Source: Salinactinospora qingdaonensis (lineage in GTDB: Bacteria; Actinomycetota; Actinomycetes; Streptosporangiales; Streptosporangiaceae). Taken from it: a stretch of DNA of 64,000 bases. A program made the position numbers and the translations under genes. Positions 25,464-33,330 of this stretch are shown piece by piece (the first letter of the stretch is position 1; every line of letters starts with the position of its first letter). The stretch lies in contig NZ_BAABDD010000002.1 in the NCBI RefSeq assembly GCF_039539445.1, forward strand, positions 310,001 to 374,000, given 5' to 3'. The notes beneath the pieces are model-generated. The model did not search any database. It saw only the letters and a list, made by a program, of their open reading frames with translations, and was not told where the DNA came from.

Positions 25464-25502
25464 TGGTCGGTGGCCCTTCCCACCAGGGCACCGGCCCGAC
25501 CA
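25464..25502 (+). promoter_or_regulatory. Possible hairpin just before the prcA ribosome site
   Basis: TGGTCGG (25464-25470) can pair with CCGACCA (25496-25502), with partial inner pairing of GGCCCT and AGGGC. The right arm ends next to the AAAGGA site of prcA. It could modulate prcA translation or protect the message. Short stem, so speculative. Confidence 0.3.
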
Positions 25503-25521
25503 GTAAAGGAAAAGATCCGCG

Positions 25522-26307
25522 GTGTCGATGCCGTTCTACGTCTCGCCCGAACAGGTCATGAAGGACAAGGCGGACTACGCGCGCAAAGGAATCGCGCGTG
25601 GCCGCAGCGCCGTCGTGCTCCAGTACGACCAGGGCATCCTGTTCGTGGCCGACAACATGTCCCGCACCCTGCACAAGATCAGCGAACTCTACGACCGCAT
25701 CGCCTTCGCCGCGGTGGGCCGCTACAACGAGTTCGAGAACCTGCGGCTGGCCGGGGTCCGCTACGCCGACTCCCACGGTTACGCCTTCGACCGTCGCGAC
25801 GTCACCGGCCGCATGCTCGCCAACGCCTACGCCCAGACCCTGGGCACCGTCTTCACCGAGAGCAGCAAGCCGTGGGAGGTCGAGATCGTTGTCGCCGAGG
25901 TGGGCGACAGCTCCGACAGCGACCAGATCTACCGCGTCACCTTCGACGGCTCCGTGGTCGACGAGCGCAACTTCGTGGCGATGGGCGGCTCGGCCGATCA
26001 GGTCGCCACCGCTTTGAAGGAGCGCTACACCAAGGGCTCCTCGCTGTCCCAAGCCATGTCCGCGGCTATGCATGCCCTCGCTCACGAGAACGGGGAGCGC
26101 CGTGAGCTGGAACAAGGCAGCCTCGAAGTCGCCGTGCTCGATCGCGCCCGGGAGCACCGCAAGTTTCGTCGAGTGCAGGGTCAGCGGCTCACCCGCCTCA
26201 TCGAGGAGGCGCGTCCGGCCGGCGGCCACGCCACATCCTCCACCGCCAGCGACAGTAGTGACAGCAGCGACAGCGGCCAGGGGGGAGGCGACAGCGCCGA
26301 TTCCTGA
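25522..26307 (+). CDS. prcA: Proteasome subunit alpha
   Basis: Outer-ring subunit of the 20S core, 261 aa. The N-terminus MSMPFYVSPEQVMKDKADYA (GTG start at 25522, alternative ATG two codons later) forms the gate opened by ARC. ARKGIARGRSAVVLQYDQGILFVADN is the conserved alpha core start (residues about 20-45). No catalytic Thr, as expected. The tail is acidic and Ser-rich (SDSSDSSDSGQ). AAAGGA lies a short distance upstream. It is followed by a 20-bp terminator stem, so prcBA forms its own unit. Confidence 0.96.
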   Translation: MSMPFYVSPEQVMKDKADYARKGIARGRSAVVLQYDQGILFVADNMSRTLHKISELYDRIAFAAVGRYNEFENLRLAGVRYADSHGYAFDRRDVTGRMLANAYAQTLGTVFTESSKPWEVEIVVAEVGDSSDSDQIYRVTFDGSVVDERNFVAMGGSADQVATALKERYTKGSSLSQAMSAAMHALAHENGERRELEQGSLEVAVLDRAREHRKFRRVQGQRLTRLIEEARPAGGHATSSTASDSSDSSDSGQGGGDSADS

Positions 26308-26326
26308 CAGCGGCGTGCCGACGCCG

Positions 26327-26369
26327 CCGCATGGGTGCCGGCCGGGCTTCCCGGCCGGCACCCATGCGG
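26327..26369. terminator. Very strong terminator after prcA
   Basis: 20-bp perfect stem (arms 26327-26346 starting CCGCATGGGTGCC, and 26350-26369) with a three-base CTT loop, starting 20 bases past the prcA stop. No U-tract. It separates prcBA from pafA. Confidence 0.85.
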
Positions 26370-26490
26370 TCCGGTCCCTGGCTCCAACTCCGGGGCGCCC
26401 TCATGGCTAGCGAGTCGGGCAGCGCATTAATGTGATGACAGGAGCGCCGTACGGATCACCTGCGGCGTCGTGGGACGGGAGTCAAGGCGC

Positions 26491-27849
26491 ATGGAACGTC
26501 GCATCTTTGGCCTGGAGAACGAATACGGCGTCACCTGTACGTTCCGGGGGCAGCGCAGGCTGAGCCCCGACGAGGTGGCGCGCTACCTGTTCCGCCGTGT
26601 GGTGTCGTGGGGGCGCAGCAGCAACGTCTTCCTGCGCAACGGCGCACGGCTCTACCTCGACGTGGGCAGTCACCCCGAGTACGCCACCCCCGAGTGCGAC
26701 AGCCTGCTCGACCTCGTCGCTCACGACAAGGCCGGCGAGCGCATCCTGGAGGGGCTCCAGGTCGACGCTGAGCAGCGCCTCCACGAAGAGGGCATCGCCG
26801 GCGAGATCTACCTGTTCAAAAACAACACCGACTCGGCCGGTAACTCCTACGGTTGCCACGAGAACTACCTGGTGGGGCGCCACGGCGAGTTCGGGCGGCT
26901 GGCCGACATCCTCATCCCCTTCCTGGTGACGCGCCAGCTCATCTGTGGAGCGGGCAAGGTGTTGCAGACACCGCGTGGCGCGCTGTTTTGCGTGAGCCAG
27001 CGCGCAGAACACATCTGGGAAGGGGTCTCCTCGGCCACCACCCGGTCGCGCCCCATCATCAACACGCGCGACGAGCCCCACGCCGACGCTGAGCGGTTCC
27101 GGCGCCTCCACGTGATAGTAGGCGACTCCAACATGAGCGAGGTGACGACTCTCCTCAAGCTCGCCTCGACCGACCTGGTGCTGCGCATGGTCGAGGACGG
27201 CGTGGTGATGCGTGACTACACCCTGGAAAACCCCATCCGGGCCATAAGGGAGGTCAGCCACGACATGACCGGCCGGCGCAAGGTCCGTCTGGCCAACGGT
27301 CGCGAAGCGAGCGCGCTGGAGATCCAGCGCGAGTACCTGGAGAAGGTGCAGTCTTTTGTCGATCGCCGCGGCACCGACGCCATCGGCAAGCGGGTCCTGG
27401 AATTGTGGCAGCGCACCCTGGAAGCCATCGAGACGGGCAACCTCTCGTTGGTCGAGCGCGAGATCGACTGGGTAGCCAAATACCAGCTTCTGGAGCGCTA
27501 CCGCGACAAGCACGGGCTGTCGCTCTCGTCGCCGCGCGTGGCCCAACTCGACCTCACCTACCACGACATCCACCGCGAGCGGGGGCTGTTCTACCTGATG
27601 CAGAGCCGAGGTCAGTTGGAGCGCGTCATCACCGACCTGAAGAGCTTCGAAGCCAAGTCGGTGCCGCCGCAGAGTACGCGGGCCCGACTCCGCGGCGAGT
27701 TCATCCGCAAGGCCCAGGAGCGGCGCCGCGACTTCACCGTCGACTGGGTCCACCTCAAACTCAATGACCAGGCACAACGTACAGTGTTGTGTAAAGATCC
27801 GTTTAAGGCGGTCGACGAGCGCGTCGAAAAGCTCATCGCTGGAATGTAA
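26491..27849 (+). CDS. pafA: Pup-protein ligase PafA
   Basis: Glutamine-synthetase-like ligase, 452 aa, which uses ATP to join the C-terminal Glu of Pup to substrate lysines. MERRIFGLENEYGVTCTF holds the catalytic Glu region. RRVVSWGRSSNVFLRNGARL runs straight on without the Dop-loop, so this is the ligase and not the depupylase. YLDVGSHPEYATPECDS, NNTDSAGNSYGCHENYL and NTRDEPHADAERFRRLHVI follow. The ATG at 26491 is preferred (GACGGGAG nine bases upstream) over an in-frame GTG at 26470. It ends with the conserved DPFKAVDERVEKLI block and is followed by a hairpin. Confidence 0.96.
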   Translation: MERRIFGLENEYGVTCTFRGQRRLSPDEVARYLFRRVVSWGRSSNVFLRNGARLYLDVGSHPEYATPECDSLLDLVAHDKAGERILEGLQVDAEQRLHEEGIAGEIYLFKNNTDSAGNSYGCHENYLVGRHGEFGRLADILIPFLVTRQLICGAGKVLQTPRGALFCVSQRAEHIWEGVSSATTRSRPIINTRDEPHADAERFRRLHVIVGDSNMSEVTTLLKLASTDLVLRMVEDGVVMRDYTLENPIRAIREVSHDMTGRRKVRLANGREASALEIQREYLEKVQSFVDRRGTDAIGKRVLELWQRTLEAIETGNLSLVEREIDWVAKYQLLERYRDKHGLSLSSPRVAQLDLTYHDIHRERGLFYLMQSRGQLERVITDLKSFEAKSVPPQSTRARLRGEFIRKAQERRRDFTVDWVHLKLNDQAQRTVLCKDPFKAVDERVEKLIAGM

Positions 27850-27858
27850 GACCGCCTG

Positions 27859-27894
27859 CCCGGCCCCGCCTGCCCGTTCCGGCGCGGGGCCGGG
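27859..27894. terminator. Terminator after pafA
   Basis: 11-bp GC stem (CCCGGCCCCGC at 27859-27869 with its complement at 27884-27894), 14-base loop, 10 bases after the pafA stop. The plus strand continues into a T-rich stretch (TCTTCCCGCATTCTTACTC). Confidence 0.7.
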
Positions 27895-27996
27895 GGCGTC
27901 TTCCCGCATTCTTACTCTTTCTTTACCCGGCGGGTGCACTATGACGGTTCCGATACAGTGTCTGGGACTTCCGTCGGATTCTAGAGGTAGTGAGAT

Positions 27997-29070
27997 ATGC
28001 GTCCACGTGCAACCGCGCTCCTCGCGGTGCCGTTCTCAGCTTTGCTCCTGGCCACCACGGGATGCGGGGCGATACCCGAGGACTGGCGGACGCCCGCCTT
28101 CATGCAATCCGACGAGCGCGAGCTCGACGACAGGTTGCCCACGGTCAACGGTGAGGTCGGCGACCCCCCCGAGGTTTCCTTCCCCGACATTGTTCCCCCC
28201 GAGGAACAGATCTCTGGCGTGATCGAGAAGGGGGAGAACAAGGGCGGCGAACTCGTCCGCTCCGACGACATCCTCCTCGCCGACATCGTCGGCTACAAAT
28301 GGACGGCCAAGGGCGAGACCGAGCAGGACCAGTCCACCTACGAGACCGGCACGCCGGTGCTGTTGCAGATGGGACAGCTCAGCGAGGAGATCACGCAGGC
28401 CCTCATCGACCAGCCGGTGGGCAGTCGCGTCGCCTACGTCTTCCCCTCCACCGGTTCCTCCCAGTCGGCCAGCCCCTCGCCTGAGCCGGGGGCCTCGGTG
28501 TCGATCGTCGACATCCACGAGCGCTACGGCAAGGGCGACGTCGTGCCGGGCAAGCAGAGCACCAACGGTGGCGATGGGCTGCCCACCGTGACCGACACCG
28601 GTCACGACATGCCCGAGATCGAGATCCCCGAGAGCGACCCGCCCGAGGAGCTGGAGACCGTCACCCTCATCGAGGGCGACGGCCCCGAGGTCACCGAAGG
28701 CCAACAGTTGGTCACCCAGTACACCGGCGTCACCTGGAACGACGGTGAGGTCTTCGATGCCACCTGGCAGCGCGGCGGCGCACCGTCGAGCTTCCCTATC
28801 GGGGTGGGCCAAGTCATCCCCGGCTGGGACCAGGGACTGGTCGGCGCGAACGTCGGTAGCCGCGTCATGCTGGTGATCCCGCCGGATCTCGCCTACGGCG
28901 AAGCCGACGAGTCCTCGCAGGCTTCCGGACAGCCCACCGGCACCTTGGTCTTCGTCGTCGACATCCTCGGCGCCGTCGACTCCCAGCCCGAGCAGACGGC
29001 CCCGCCCTCGCCCAGCGCCCCCGCGACACCCTCCACCGACCCCTCCGAGGGGCAGGACCAGCAGGAGTAG
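27997..29070 (+). CDS. FKBP-type peptidyl-prolyl isomerase lipoprotein
   Basis: Secreted, probably lipid-anchored proline isomerase of 357 aa. The signal peptide (MRPRATALLAVPFSALLLATTGCG) ends in a lipobox-like TTGC. Residues about 215-325 are a complete FKBP domain: EGQQLVTQYTGVTWNDGEVFDATW, then FPIGVGQVIPGWDQGLVGANVGSR and VMLVIPPDLAYGE (parts). Before it (residues about 85-165) lies a degenerate copy: DILLADIVGYKW, PVLLQMGQLSEEITQALIDQ, GSRVAYVFPST. The C-terminal tail is Pro/Ser/Glu-rich. AGAGGTAG precedes the ATG. The gene occurs between pafA and pafBC in related actinobacteria, where it probably aids folding of exported proteins. A direct link with pupylation is not shown. Confidence 0.9.
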   Translation: MRPRATALLAVPFSALLLATTGCGAIPEDWRTPAFMQSDERELDDRLPTVNGEVGDPPEVSFPDIVPPEEQISGVIEKGENKGGELVRSDDILLADIVGYKWTAKGETEQDQSTYETGTPVLLQMGQLSEEITQALIDQPVGSRVAYVFPSTGSSQSASPSPEPGASVSIVDIHERYGKGDVVPGKQSTNGGDGLPTVTDTGHDMPEIEIPESDPPEELETVTLIEGDGPEVTEGQQLVTQYTGVTWNDGEVFDATWQRGGAPSSFPIGVGQVIPGWDQGLVGANVGSRVMLVIPPDLAYGEADESSQASGQPTGTLVFVVDILGAVDSQPEQTAPPSPSAPATPSTDPSEGQDQQE

Positions 29071-29098
29071 CCCCGACAGCCGGCTGATCGGGATACGG

Positions 29099-29136
29099 GC
29101 GGCTCACCCTATGGCTTCGGCCGTGGGGTGAGCCGC
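29099..29136 (+). terminator. Terminator after the FKBP gene
   Basis: 11-bp stem, GCGGCTCACCC (29099-29109) with GGGTGAGCCGC (29126-29136), 16-base loop, followed by TTTC. About 28 bases after the stop codon. Confidence 0.75.
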
Positions 29137-29252
29137 TTTCCGTGATTTCCTCGATCGCTGCGCAATCTCGACAGCCTGGGGCGGGCTGCGGCCAACGGAA
29201 GACGAGATCTCCCCGACGCCAGCTATGGGCGGGAACGCACCTCGGCCTGCCA

Positions 29253-29295
29253 CCTTGGGGCGTGGCCCGAGCGTCAGTCGGGCCACGCCCCAAGG
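29253..29295. terminator. 18-bp inverted repeat between convergent genes
   Basis: Arms 29253-29270 (CCTTGGGGCGTGGCCCGA) and 29278-29295 are exact complements, 7-base loop. It lies 35 bases beyond the stop of the leftward DUF3866 gene and probably terminates it, and also blocks read-through from the FKBP side. Confidence 0.75.
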
Positions 29296-29329
29296 AAACG
29301 GGGCGGGCGCCGCCTGCGCCCTGATGTGG

Positions 29330-30424
29330 CTAGGGCCGTGCACTGTCGTTGACCAGCCGCGCGGCATGACGTCCGGCCGCCGCGCTGGCCAGGAAGGCGG
29401 CGGAATCCTCCTCCAGCGAGCGCCCCATACTCGACAGTCGCACCGGGAGCCGGCGCAGCGCCGTCATCGCACCGTCAAGATCGACCTCCACCAGCCGGTG
29501 GCGCTGTCCCAAGGCGGCAGCGTCGGCACGCACGCGCTCCCCGATCTCCCCGGCCAGGTCGGGCACAGCGACGTCGGCCGGGGCCAGCGCCACCCGGCCG
29601 TAGGCGGTCAGGCTGTGGTGCGACACGCCTTGGTGGCGCTCGCGCGGATCGGCCGCGCTCACCCGCAGCGCAGCCACGGCCCGTCCGTCCAACACGGCGG
29701 CGGCGTTGAGCGCCTCGCCCGCGGCAACACCGGAGAAGCCCCACGCGGTGCCCGTGCCGAGATTGCCCGGCCCTTGGGCGACGACAGCCAACTCCGCGTC
29801 GAGCACGTGGCGCGCTGCCAACAGCCCATTGTGCACGGTCACGGCCTCCACATCGCCGCCGAAAGCCTGCCCCACCGTCACCGTCGCCGTCAGCAGCCCT
29901 GCCGCGCGTAGCACGGCCGTGGTGCGGGAGAACCACGCCGGCAGCGCCCCGCCGTCGAGCATCACATAGACCACCCGCACCGCGGGACGCTCCAGCCGCG
30001 CCCCGGCGATCACCGCCGGCAGCGCCGAATGCAGATCGGCGGTGACCACTGGCATGCCGGCCACGTCGGCGGCGTCGCGCAGTACCGCGTGATGGGGCGA
30101 CGCCGGTTCGTCGACGCCCAGCACGGTGGTCTGGGACGGGGTGTAGCGGGCCTTCATCAGGTGTCCAGGGCCGGTGGGATCGGGCGGCGGCCGGTCGGGG
30201 ACTGCCACGACCATGGCGTAGCCGCCCGTGCCCAACCCCAGTTCCAGGGCCGTGGTGTTGAGCAGGACCCGCTCGCCGACCTCGGGGCGGCCCACCAGCT
30301 CGGTATAGGCTAGCGCCGGACATGGCACGTGTGCGTCCTCTTCGCGCACCGCAACCTCCAGCTCAACCACACCCGGCCACTGATCGTTCGTTGCGATCAC
30401 TTCACCGTCGCGCCATCGGATCAC
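29330..30424 (-). CDS. DUF3866 family protein
   Basis: A 364-aa soluble protein of a family found next to pafBC in actinobacteria. The GTG at 30424 begins VIRWRDGEVIATNDQWPG; longer open sequence before it overlaps the divergent gene's leader. Recognisable blocks: ALGLGTGGYAMVVA-like GLGTGGYAMVVAVPD, GHLMKARYTPSQTTVLGVDE, RVVYVMLDGGALPAWFSRT, and GPGNLGTGTAWGFSG, plus SHHSLTAYGRVAL near the end. The glycine-rich GPGNLGTGT loop and conserved His/Asp suggest an enzyme or nucleotide-binding fold, but no reaction is known. It starts 70 bases from and divergent to pafBC, so both may share a control region. Confidence 0.85.
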   Translation of the reverse strand: MIRWRDGEVIATNDQWPGVVELEVAVREEDAHVPCPALAYTELVGRPEVGERVLLNTTALELGLGTGGYAMVVAVPDRPPPDPTGPGHLMKARYTPSQTTVLGVDEPASPHHAVLRDAADVAGMPVVTADLHSALPAVIAGARLERPAVRVVYVMLDGGALPAWFSRTTAVLRAAGLLTATVTVGQAFGGDVEAVTVHNGLLAARHVLDAELAVVAQGPGNLGTGTAWGFSGVAAGEALNAAAVLDGRAVAALRVSAADPRERHQGVSHHSLTAYGRVALAPADVAVPDLAGEIGERVRADAAALGQRHRLVEVDLDGAMTALRRLPVRLSSMGRSLEEDSAAFLASAAAGRHAARLVNDSARP

Positions 30425-30494
30425 GTTGGCACGGTACCGTTTGCGCTGGAGGCGATGCGGGAAGTGGCGTGTAACGCGGGGGAAGGGCGTGTCG

Positions 30495-32510
30495 ATGTCG
30501 CGGCGCAAGACCGAACGGCAACTCAATCTGGTGATCTGTCTGCTGGCTACTCGGCGTTTCCTGACTGCCCAGGAGATTCGGGCCACCGTCTCCGGCTACG
30601 AGGAAGCCGACAGCGACGCCGCCTTCAAACGCATGTTCGAGCGCGATAAGAAGGAGCTGCGCGCCACCGGCATCCCGATCCAGACCGGTGCGGTCGACGT
30701 GTGGGGCGACGAGGAGGGCTACCGTATCTCCCGCGCCGACTACGAGCTGCCTCCCATCGAACTCAAGCCCGACGAAGCGGCGGTGCTGGGACTAGCCGCG
30801 CGCGCCTGGCGCAACGCCGCGCTCGGTGAGGCCGCCGCCAACGCGATGGTCAAGCTGCGCGCTGCCGGCATCTCCGTCGACGGCGACACCGGCCCCATCA
30901 TCGCTCCCGTCGTGGGCACCACCGAACCCGCGTTCCTGCCCATCTGGCAGGCGGTGCGCGACCGCAGGCCGGTCACCTTCGACTACCGCACCCCAGGCAA
31001 AGGCGTCCGGCGACGCAAAGTGGAGCCGTGGGGTGTGGTCAACCGCCGCGGCCACTGGTATCTCGCCGGCCACGACCGCGACGTCGTCCAACGCCGGGTC
31101 TTTCGGCTGGGACGCATCGTGGGCCCGGTGACGATCCTCGGCACCGGACCCGAGGTCACCATCCCCGACGACGTCGACGTGCGCTCCATCGTCAGCGGTC
31201 ACCACGGCGACCCCGAAGCGGTCGCCCTCCTGCGGGTGCGTCCCGACTCCGCCCACCAGTTGCGCCGTGCCGCGCGCCGGATCGTTCCCGGCGAGCACTC
31301 CACCAACGCCCCCGGATGGGACCGTGTCGAGTACCCCTACACCGACCTTGCCCGCCTCGTGGCCGACGTCGCCGAGTTCGGCGATCGGGTCATCATCGAC
31401 GCCCCTGCCGAGGCCCGTACGGCTCTCGCCGACCACCTCAGCGCTGTGACCGAGCGGGAGATCCCTTCTCCGGGGGAGCCCGCGGTCCCCGCCGTGGCGC
31501 CCGAGGACCAGCCGCGGCGGGGGGTGCGTTCGGCCGAACAGTTGCGCCGGTTGCTCATGTTGGTTCCCTACGCGCTCCACCGCGACGTGCGCGTCGCGGA
31601 GGTGGCCGACATGTTCGACCTCACCGAAAAGCAGGTCCGCAGCGACTTGAGCCTGCTGTGGATGTGTGGCCTGCCCGGCTACACTCCCGGTGACCTGATC
31701 GAGGTCGACCTGGAAGCCGCCCAGACCACCGGCGAGATCATCATCGGCAACGCCGAAACCATCGCCACACCGCTGCGGCTCACCGCCGACGAGGCGGCCA
31801 GCCTGATCGTCGGCGTGGAGCTGCTGCGCGAGCTACAGGCCGGAACCGGCGGCGACGATGTCCTCAAACGGGTGGCCGATAAGCTGCGCACGGCCGCTGA
31901 CACCGCGGTCGAGCGGCTTGCCGACGTGGTGCGGGTGGGGGTGGATCTCAGCGACGAGGTCCGCGCTGTTCAACGGCGCGTCCAAGATGCCCTGGAAGCC
32001 GGCCAGTTGCTGCACCTGCGTTACCTGTCGGGCTATGTCGACGAGGTCACTGAGCGCGACGTTGACCCGATGCGGCTGATCACTCAGGACGGTCTGCCGT
32101 TCCTGGAAGGCTGGTGCCGGCTGCGCGGGGATGTGCGCCTGTTTCGGCTCGACCGGATTCTGGACCTCACGGTGCTGCCCGTGGCCGCTGAGGTGCCCGA
32201 GCACGCGCGCGGGCGCGACCTCACCGGCGGTGTCCTCCAGTTCACCGCAGAGGATGCGCTGGTCACCCTGGAACTGAGCCCCGCGGCGCGTTGGGTCATC
32301 GAGGAATACGTGTGTGTCGACGTCAGCGAACTCTCCGATGGGGGAGTGCGGGCCACGCTGCGCACGCCTGCTCCCTCATGGGCGCGGCGGCTGGTGCTGC
32401 GGTTGGGGCCCACCGCCCGTATCCTCGCCCCCACCGATCTGGCCGAACGGGTACGCGCCGACGCCCAACGCGCCCTCGCCGCCTATAGGGCCGCAGCCTC
32501 CCATGATTGA
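30495..32510 (+). CDS. pafBC: PafB-PafC fusion, WYL-domain transcription regulator
   Basis: A 671-aa protein made of two homologous halves. Half 1 (about 1-330) starts with a winged helix (RRKTERQLNLVICLLATRRF, GYEEADSDAAFKRMFERDKKEL) followed by a WYL domain (RRKVEPWGVVNRRGHWYLAG). Half 2 (about 343-671) repeats this with AEVADMFDLTEKQVRSDLSLL and a second WYL-type domain (LLHLRYLSGYVDEVTERDVDP, shown in part). In mycobacteria PafB and PafC are separate and form a heterodimer that activates LexA-independent DNA-damage genes. Here they are one chain, as in Arthrobacter. The ATG at 30495 has GGGGGAAGG eight bases upstream. The name comes from the pafA neighbourhood; direct action on the proteasome is not implied. 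Confidence 0.94.
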   Translation: MSRRKTERQLNLVICLLATRRFLTAQEIRATVSGYEEADSDAAFKRMFERDKKELRATGIPIQTGAVDVWGDEEGYRISRADYELPPIELKPDEAAVLGLAARAWRNAALGEAAANAMVKLRAAGISVDGDTGPIIAPVVGTTEPAFLPIWQAVRDRRPVTFDYRTPGKGVRRRKVEPWGVVNRRGHWYLAGHDRDVVQRRVFRLGRIVGPVTILGTGPEVTIPDDVDVRSIVSGHHGDPEAVALLRVRPDSAHQLRRAARRIVPGEHSTNAPGWDRVEYPYTDLARLVADVAEFGDRVIIDAPAEARTALADHLSAVTEREIPSPGEPAVPAVAPEDQPRRGVRSAEQLRRLLMLVPYALHRDVRVAEVADMFDLTEKQVRSDLSLLWMCGLPGYTPGDLIEVDLEAAQTTGEIIIGNAETIATPLRLTADEAASLIVGVELLRELQAGTGGDDVLKRVADKLRTAADTAVERLADVVRVGVDLSDEVRAVQRRVQDALEAGQLLHLRYLSGYVDEVTERDVDPMRLITQDGLPFLEGWCRLRGDVRLFRLDRILDLTVLPVAAEVPEHARGRDLTGGVLQFTAEDALVTLELSPAARWVIEEYVCVDVSELSDGGVRATLRTPAPSWARRLVLRLGPTARILAPTDLAERVRADAQRALAAYRAAASHD

Positions 32511-32520
32511 GGGGCTCCCA

Positions 32521-32558
32521 GCGGGGCGGAAATGCTTCCGTTTCGGGGGTAGCCCCGC
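32521..32558 (+). terminator. Weak hairpin after pafBC
   Basis: 7-bp stem GCGGGGC (32521-32527) with GCCCCGC (32552-32558) and a 24-base loop containing a small inner stem. It starts 11 bases after the stop. The weakest of the candidate terminators. Confidence 0.35.
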
Positions 32559-32600
32559 CTGGTTTACTCCGGCTCCACTGGTTTTTCACGCGCATCCGAG

Positions 32601-32606
32601 TAAGCT
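32601..32606 (+). promoter_or_regulatory. Candidate leaderless -10 box
   Basis: TAAGCT with six bases to the GTG start at 32613, the same geometry as for dop. No Shine-Dalgarno sequence precedes that GTG. Confidence 0.35.
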
Positions 32607-32612
32607 TGCAGC

Positions 32613-32777
32613 GTGCTCGCTATTTTCGGTCTCCTCGCTGTCGCCGCTGCTGGGTTACTCGTCATAGGGGCCCTTGTATTTCGGCTCCTGCTGGGGGTAC
32701 GACAGTTGCAAGCGCACGTGTCGCGGACCAGAGCGGAGTTGGCACCCCGCTACCGCGTGCTACGTGAGCTAGAGTAA
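32613..32777 (+). CDS. Small single-pass membrane protein, 54 aa
   Basis: A short gene between pafBC and tatA. GTG start; the protein begins VLAIFGLLAVAAAGLLVIGA, one membrane helix running to about residue 26. It continues RLLLGVRQLQAHVSRTRAEL as a basic amphipathic cytoplasmic helix and ends APRYRVLRELE with TAA at 32775-32777. Coding support comes from the clean hydrophobic-then-helical pattern. Small one-helix proteins are often annotated at this spot in other actinobacteria. The topology resembles TatA-like proteins but the TatA FG hinge is missing. Function unknown. Confidence 0.65.
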   Translation: MLAIFGLLAVAAAGLLVIGALVFRLLLGVRQLQAHVSRTRAELAPRYRVLRELE

Positions 32778-32867
32778 GCGGGCACGGGTTGGACGTCCGG
32801 GTACACCGTCGCATAGCGGGACACGCCCTCAACGGTACGAGGGGGCTCCTGCGGAGAGGATTCAGCC

Positions 32868-33206
32868 ATGAGTTTCGGTCCCAGAGAGATGCTCATTCTC
32901 CTCCTGATCGCGCTGCTACTGTTCGGGGCCAGCCGGCTGCCGCAACTGGCGCGTTCGCTGGGCCGTAGCGCCCGGATCCTCAAGTCCGAGGCCAAGGGAC
33001 TCGCCGACGAGGACTCCGACGACACCAAGAGCGAGGACAAGCCGGCCCCCAAGGACGACACCCCTCACCAAAGCAGTCACCAGGCTTCGGCCGAGGAGAG
33101 CGGTCACACCGCACAGCCGCGCCAGCAGGGCTACCCGCAGCTTCCGGCGGGCCAGCGCATCGTCGACACCGACAGTGAGCCCAGCCGCCACGCTCACGGC
33201 GGCTGA
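32868..33206 (+). CDS. tatA: Twin-arginine translocase subunit TatA
   Basis: 112-aa component of the Tat export system for folded proteins. One N-terminal helix (MSFGPREMLILLLIALLLFG) is followed by the hinge FGASRLPQLARSLGR and an amphipathic helix (SARILKSEAKGLADE). The rest is a long hydrophilic tail rich in Asp, Lys, Gln and Pro. The family FG hinge and P-x-x-A-R-x-x-G are all visible. GGAGAGGA lies before the ATG. It is followed by tatC; no tatB is present in the window, as usual for actinobacterial TatAC pairs that keep tatB elsewhere. Confidence 0.95.
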   Translation: MSFGPREMLILLLIALLLFGASRLPQLARSLGRSARILKSEAKGLADEDSDDTKSEDKPAPKDDTPHQSSHQASAEESGHTAQPRQQGYPQLPAGQRIVDTDSEPSRHAHGG

Positions 33207-33330
33207 GACCTCGGTAGACGTCCCGGCGGCAGCCGACGCGGCGGCCCCGGGGAACTTATGTGCGCGGTAGCTTTGGGGTGCCGCATCGACGGTAAACACT
33301 TCGTCTTCGGGTCATAGAGGGTAAGGCGAC

